Shown here piece by piece: positions 59,746 through 64,000 of a DNA stretch of 64,000 nucleotides (position 1 is its first letter; each line of letters starts with the position of its first letter). The notes below the pieces were generated by a model. That model was not told where the DNA came from, ran no database searches, and saw only the letters and a program-made list of their open reading frames with translations. Source of the DNA: Acinetobacter larvae (GTDB lineage Bacteria; Pseudomonadota; Gammaproteobacteria; Pseudomonadales; Moraxellaceae); NCBI RefSeq assembly GCF_001704115.1, contig NZ_CP016895.1, positions 248,001 through 312,000 on the forward strand, written 5' to 3'. Position numbers and translations under genes: made by a program.

Positions 59746-59821
59746 GGCGTGATAGCTCAGTCGGTAGAGCAACGGATTGAAAATCCGTGTGTCCCCAGTT
59801 CGATCCTGGGTCTCGCCACCA
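59746..59821 (+). tRNA. tRNA-Phe (anticodon GAA), copy 2
   Basis: Identical to copy 1 over all 76 nt, including the acceptor mismatch. Separate terminator, so the two are probably separate transcription units. Confidence 0.95.
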
Positions 59822-59826
59822 TATTC

Positions 59827-59867
59827 AAAAACCTCAGTACATCAACATGATACTGAGGTTTTTTTTT
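59827..59867 (+). terminator. Terminator after tRNA-Phe copy 2
   Basis: AAACCTCAGTA / TACTGAGGTTT with an 11-base loop and T9. Confidence 0.92.
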
Positions 59868-60196
59868 GTCGCTGATTTTATGAATGGGTTTGTTAATGGT
59901 TTTATGAATGATTCTTTAATGGTGGCATGGATGATTTCATAGCAGCTCATGCTCATCGTGCTCATCGTGCTCATCTAGTAGCGAGTAGCTGATTTGTCGA
60001 TTATTTAATGGCTAAATTGGGGAGTGCTTTTGAGCTAAGTTTTACCAGTATCTACTTTAGGGCTTTACGGCTGATCATGATTTTGCTGGAATGAATGATA
60101 GCTATAAGTGAATAAGCTTAAGATAATTTCTTCGATGACTTGTGATCGGCTTTCTTTTATAGTGACTGCACCAATAACAATAAGAACTTTAAAATA
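59868..60196. other. Intergenic region before the FadL-like gene
   Basis: About 330 bp, no gene. Holds short direct repeats of GCTCATCGT (about 59946-59976) and probably the porin promoter. Confidence 0.4.
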
Positions 60197-61477
60197 ATGC
60201 GTATACCACCGTTACGATTCCCGTTTGTTCATTATCGATACCTCTACTATGGTTTATTGTGCTGTAGCAGCCTGACACATGCGACCAATGGTTATTTCAT
60301 GCATGGCTATGGGGTAAAGACACAAGCCAATGCGGGTGTGTCTACGGCGCTTTTTCAGGATTCGATGACCATTGCCAATAACCCCGCCGGCCTAAGCTGG
60401 TTGGCTACGCGCTTAGATCTGGGTGCCACATTATTTGTTCCCACACGAGATGCAGAAATTCAGGGCAATGCAGCAGGTGCGGATGGGCATTATGATGGCA
60501 ATGCTAGACAGTATTTTCTGTTACCGGAGCTGGCCTATAACCACCATCTATCAGATCAAGTCGCATTGGGTGTCGCAGTCTATGGCAATGGCGGCATGAA
60601 TAGCAGCTATTCAAATAATCCCTACGCTGCTTTTGGCAATCAAGGCAGTGCCGGGGTAAACCTAAGTCAAGTCTTTGTTTCGCCTGCTGTTGCATGGCGG
60701 TATCAGCCACAGCAGTCAATCGGTATTGCCGCCAATGTGCTGTATCAGCGTTTTGAAGCCAAAGGGCTTGAGGGCTTTGCTGGATTTTCAACTGATCCAC
60801 AACATCTGTCTAACCAAGGTGCGGATCATGCAACAGGCATTGGCTTGCGTGTAGGCTGGGCTGCACATGTGCTAGATGAGCGTTTAACTTTGGGAGCGAG
60901 CTATGCTTCAAAAATAAAAGCGACCCGTTTTAAGCGTTATCAGGGATTATTTGCTGAACAAGGGCGTTTTGATGTTCCTGAAAACTTTTCTCTAGGCGTG
61001 GCTTATCAAGTAACGCCACGTTTAAACCTCGCAGCAGATTTTCAATACATTGCTTATAGTGATATTGCGGCCATTGCAAATCGTTTTGATGTGGCAGATT
61101 TACAACAAGGGCAGTTGTTTGGGCATGGGCAAGGACCAGGTTTTGCTTGGCAAGATAGCAAGATTTATAAAATTGCGCTCAATTATCAGCTTAGTCCTAA
61201 ATTACGTGTTGCGGCGGGATATAGCCACAGTAATCAAGTGATTCCAAGTGGACAAACATTTCTCAATATTTTAGCACCCGCAGTGGTGCAGGATCATTTG
61301 AGCGTTGGTGCGACGTGGCAATTTGACCCACATCAACAGTTCAGTGTGGCTTATACACATGCTTTCTCACAACGGCTCAAAGGGCAGCAGTCTATTGCTA
61401 CGCCATTTGCTGGCGGTGAAGCCGATTTGAAAATGCAGCAGCATATTCTGGGAGTGGCTTATGCATACCAGTTCTAA
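60197..61477 (+). CDS. OmpP1/FadL/TodX-family outer-membrane protein
   Basis: 426 residues. Signal peptide to about residue 29 (LTHA), then the FadL N-terminal plug NGYFMHGYGVKTQANAGVST and DSMTIANNPAGLSWL, and many amphipathic beta strands ending with the aromatic VAYAYQF. Such channels admit long-chain fatty acids or other hydrophobic molecules; the substrate is not known. Followed by a 17-bp tandem repeat and a terminator. Confidence 0.92.
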   Translation: MRIPPLRFPFVHYRYLYYGLLCCSSLTHATNGYFMHGYGVKTQANAGVSTALFQDSMTIANNPAGLSWLATRLDLGATLFVPTRDAEIQGNAAGADGHYDGNARQYFLLPELAYNHHLSDQVALGVAVYGNGGMNSSYSNNPYAAFGNQGSAGVNLSQVFVSPAVAWRYQPQQSIGIAANVLYQRFEAKGLEGFAGFSTDPQHLSNQGADHATGIGLRVGWAAHVLDERLTLGASYASKIKATRFKRYQGLFAEQGRFDVPENFSLGVAYQVTPRLNLAADFQYIAYSDIAAIANRFDVADLQQGQLFGHGQGPGFAWQDSKIYKIALNYQLSPKLRVAAGYSHSNQVIPSGQTFLNILAPAVVQDHLSVGATWQFDPHQQFSVAYTHAFSQRLKGQQSIATPFAGGEADLKMQQHILGVAYAYQF

Positions 61478-61494
61478 GGATGCTGTTTGAGCAA

Positions 61495-61579
61495 AGACCA
61501 TGATCGAGTCAAGACCATGATCGAGTCAAGACCATGATCAAGTCAAGACAGTGATTGAGCAAAGACCATGATTGAGTCA
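61495..61579. repeat. Five tandem 17-bp repeats
   Basis: Unit AGACCATGATCGAGTCA, five copies with small changes in the last three, just after the FadL-like gene stop and before the terminator. Confidence 0.9.
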
Positions 61580-61593
61580 GGAAAGACAATTTA

Positions 61594-61629
61594 AAAAAGC
61601 CGGGTCATAATTGCTAACCCGGCTTTTTT
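61594..61629. terminator. Bidirectional terminator
   Basis: AAAAAGCCGGGT / ACCCGGCTTTTT with an 11-base loop; serves the FadL-like gene and the CoA-transferase. Confidence 0.93.
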
Positions 61630-61682
61630 ATACTTTCATGCTGCGTACTCTGTTGTGCAACTCAGCATTTAAGCAATGTGTT

Positions 61683-63197
61683 TTATGCTGTTTTTGCCAT
61701 TTTAGCCGTACCGAGCATATGACCGGTTTCTTCAAAGTTAGCATGCCAAGCAAGGGCTTCACGTAGAATATGTGGTGTGTGACCACCTTTTTCACATGAG
61801 CGCTCAAAGTAATCATATAGTGCATCACGATACAATGGATGTGCGCAGTTATCGATAATCGCTTTTGCGCGTTCACGTGGTGCCAGACCGCGTAAATCTG
61901 CTAGACCTTGTTCAGTCACTAAGATATCGACATCATGTTCGCTATGGTCAACATGGGACGCCATTGGCACGATCGAGGAGATGTCACCCCCTTTGGCAAT
62001 AGATTTGGTCACAAAAATAGCCAAGTGTGCATTACGTGCAAAGTCACCCGACCCTCCGATACCGTTCATCATTTTGGTACCACATACGTGGGTAGAGTTG
62101 ACGTTACCATAGATGTCAAATTCTAAGGCGGTATTGATGCCGATAATACCCAGACGACGAACGATTTCTGGATGGTTAGAAATCTCTTGCGGGCGTAACA
62201 CCAGCTTATCTTTATAGGCTTCGATATTACCAAAGACTTTGTCTCCACATGCAGCAGACAAGGTAATAGATGAACCCGATGCAAACTTCATTTTACCGGC
62301 ATCGATCAGTTCAAAAGTACAGTCTTGCAATACTTCTGAATACATCACCAAGTCGCTAAAGTTGGAGTCTTTTAAGCCTGTGAGCACCGCATTGGCAATA
62401 GAGCCAATACCAGCTTGTAGCGGACCAAGGTTGGCAGGTAGGCGATCATTTGCAACTTCATTTTCAAAGAAGTGAATAAGATGCTGTGCAATGGCTTGGG
62501 TTTCATCATCTGGCAAAGTGACCGTAGACGGTGAATCCGAGCTATCGTTAAATACAATGCCGACAATTTTACTTGGGTCGATTTGAATGGCAGTGGTACC
62601 AATGCGTTGATCCACTTTGGTTAGCGGAATTGGTTGCCGTGTTGGACGATATGACGGAATGTAGATATCGTGTAAACCTTCAAATGCTGGGCTCAGTGAG
62701 GTATTAATTTCAACAATCACTTGTTCAGCAAAAATTGCAAAGCTTGCAGAGTTCCCTACAGATGTGGTTGGAATAATCCCACCATCTTCAGTAATTGCTA
62801 CTGCTTCAATGACAGCTACATCAGGGCGTTTTAATTGCATATTACGCATTTGTTCAACGGTTTCAGACAGATGCTGATCGATGAACATGACTTCACCCTG
62901 ATTGATGGCACGACGTAAAGTATTGTCGACTTGGAATGGAAGACGACGAGCAAGTACACCTGCTTCAGTAAGTTGCTTGTCTAGATCATTACCGAGACTG
63001 GCACCTGTGATGAGGGTAATTTTGAGCGGATTACTTTGTGCTTGCTTGACCAGAGCTTGTGGAACAGCCTTTGCTTCACCTGCACGGGTAAAGCCACTCA
63101 TACCAACAGTCATACCATCTTGTATAAATTGAGCTGCCTGCTCTGCACTCATCACTTTATTATGTAGTGATGTTAAACGAATGCGGTCTAAATCCAT
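61683..63197 (-). CDS. Acetyl-CoA hydrolase/CoA-transferase family (succinyl-CoA:acetate type)
   Basis: 504 residues, class I CoA-transferase of the Ach1/AarC/Cat1 group. Start MDLDRIRLTSLHNKVMSAEQ; GMTVGMSGFTRAGEAKAVP; the active-site Glu is likely in VMYSEVLQDC. GIGGSGDFARNA and HDVDILVTEQGLADLRG in the C-terminal half are family-typical. It exchanges CoA between acyl-CoA and acetate, succinate or propionate; the precise pair is not deducible. Monocistronic. Confidence 0.92.
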   Translation of the reverse strand: MDLDRIRLTSLHNKVMSAEQAAQFIQDGMTVGMSGFTRAGEAKAVPQALVKQAQSNPLKITLITGASLGNDLDKQLTEAGVLARRLPFQVDNTLRRAINQGEVMFIDQHLSETVEQMRNMQLKRPDVAVIEAVAITEDGGIIPTTSVGNSASFAIFAEQVIVEINTSLSPAFEGLHDIYIPSYRPTRQPIPLTKVDQRIGTTAIQIDPSKIVGIVFNDSSDSPSTVTLPDDETQAIAQHLIHFFENEVANDRLPANLGPLQAGIGSIANAVLTGLKDSNFSDLVMYSEVLQDCTFELIDAGKMKFASGSSITLSAACGDKVFGNIEAYKDKLVLRPQEISNHPEIVRRLGIIGINTALEFDIYGNVNSTHVCGTKMMNGIGGSGDFARNAHLAIFVTKSIAKGGDISSIVPMASHVDHSEHDVDILVTEQGLADLRGLAPRERAKAIIDNCAHPLYRDALYDYFERSCEKGGHTPHILREALAWHANFEETGHMLGTAKMAKTA

Positions 63198-63406
63198 GTT
63201 TGACTCTCAAAAAAAATCTAACGTATGTTAGGGGAGATTGTACCTAGCTACGCCATGAAAGTGCATAGCTGTTAGGCTAAGGTCTAATTTCTCAAATAAA
63301 TGTCAACATTTATTTAAATGATGATTTGTAAGCCTTTGAAAAGCAATGTTAATTTTAAAAAATATTTTAAATAAAACAATCGTTTGTGTTTAAGAACTGA
63401 GCAATA

Positions 63407-64000
63407 TTAGAATCGTTCGCTTAAACTTTGTTTGATTTTCCCTAAAGTGCTACTGGGTGTGTTGTCTTTGTCATTTTCATGGGGTGCAATTGGTAAAGTA
63501 ATCACCACCTCTAGACCGCCTGCAGCATGATTGTGTATATCAATTTCACCTTGATGAATATCGACAATACGTTTCACGATGGCCAAACCTAAACCACTCC
63601 CTTGAATGGTGCGTGCAGTATTGCCACGTACAAAAGGCTGCATCAACTCCTCAACTTGGTCGCTGGGAATGCCTTCTCCATGATCGGCAACACGAATTAA
63701 GATGTTTTGCTCATTGACTTCTGCGCTGAGCTCAATCGGCTCTGCACCATAGCGTTTAGCATTATTGATCAGGTTGCCAATGAGGCGTTTTAAAGAGAGC
63801 GAACGGGCTAAAATAGTGGGCAAAGGGTGGGCTTGGAAGCGGATATCTAGTGGTTTAAATTGGATGACTAATTCTTGCAATAAGGTGTTGAGATTGGTGC
63901 TTTGTGGTTCTTCATCGGAACCATCACGCATATAGGAGATAAACTGATCGAGAATAGCATCCATATCCTCGACATCATAAATCAAGCCTTCTTTTAAGAA
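63407..64000 (-). CDS. envZ: EnvZ-like sensor histidine kinase, C-terminal part (cut by window end)
   Basis: Only the end of the gene is inside the window. Seen are the end of the dimerisation region (GLIYDVEDMDAILDQFISYM) and the ATPase domain: N box LIGNLINNAKRYG, G1 VADHGEGIP, G2 GSGLGLAIVKRI. The pattern is that of EnvZ, the osmosensor acting on OmpR; other HisKA kinases remain possible because the sensor part is missing. Confidence 0.78.
   Translation of the reverse strand, partial: FLKEGLIYDVEDMDAILDQFISYMRDGSDEEPQSTNLNTLLQELVIQFKPLDIRFQAHPLPTILARSLSLKRLIGNLINNAKRYGAEPIELSAEVNEQNILIRVADHGEGIPSDQVEELMQPFVRGNTARTIQGSGLGLAIVKRIVDIHQGEIDIHNHAAGGLEVVITLPIAPHENDKDNTPSSTLGKIKQSLSERF

Overview
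The window reads as a chromosomal segment of an Acinetobacter-type gammaproteobacterium. The basis is gene content and order: infB-rbfA; a pilin next to a PglL-type oligosaccharyltransferase followed by bfr and bfd; zur-znuCB divergent from znuA; the complete atpIBEFHAGDC operon; kup; and his genes scattered as hisF, hisA and hisH-hisB. Base composition is moderately AT-rich. All identifications come from reading the sequence and its translations; no database search was possible.

Layout. 1-2.4 kb: translation genes infB (5' end cut by the window) and rbfA. 2.6-4.8 kb: LemA/TPM membrane-protein operon. 5.1-7.5 kb: type IV pilin and its probable O-oligosaccharyltransferase. 7.6-8.6 kb: bacterioferritin (ferroxidase ligands lost) and Bfd with a Fur box. 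9.6-11.7 kb: flavin oxidoreductase plus methyltransferase pair. 12.1-23.1 kb: accessory region ending at tRNA-Thr. It carries a type I restriction-modification system (hsdM-hsdS-hsdR), a headless RHS toxin-tip fragment with a HEAT-repeat putative immunity gene, and a nitroreductase/EamA/MarR module bracketed by two inversely oriented XerC/XerD-type (pdif-like) sites. Around that module lie duplicated fragments, including the 3' part of tRNA-Thr. 23.3-28.3 kb: small unknown gene, Dyp peroxidase and the zinc-uptake locus with a clear Zur palindrome. 28.4-35.7 kb: ATP synthase operon with a good sigma70 promoter and a terminator.

35.8-40.8 kb: a decayed zone with a small lipoprotein broken at a G7 run, an AEC transporter, a degenerate IS3-family element and an apparently intact second IS3-family element with a tandemly duplicated end. 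40.9-47.35 kb: a 6.4-kb island inserted at tRNA-Ser(GGA). It has att repeats, arm-type sites at both ends, a P4-type integrase, AlpA, a Rep-like protein and, at the far end, a two-gene cargo (YaaC-like protein plus an unknown, possibly HEPN-like, protein) that looks like a candidate defence module. 47.4-64 kb: core genes again: kup, an anchored DNA/RNA nuclease, his genes, homoserine kinase, two DUF805 paralogues, a PanZ-like acetyltransferase, two tRNA-Phe genes, a FadL-type porin, a succinyl-CoA:acetate CoA-transferase-type enzyme and the end of an EnvZ-like kinase.

The most interesting parts are (1) the pdif-like module sitting in a chromosome beside a duplicated tRNA-Thr end, (2) the tRNA-Ser satellite-like island with its YaaC-like cargo pair, and (3) the orphan RHS tip/immunity pair beside the type I RM system.
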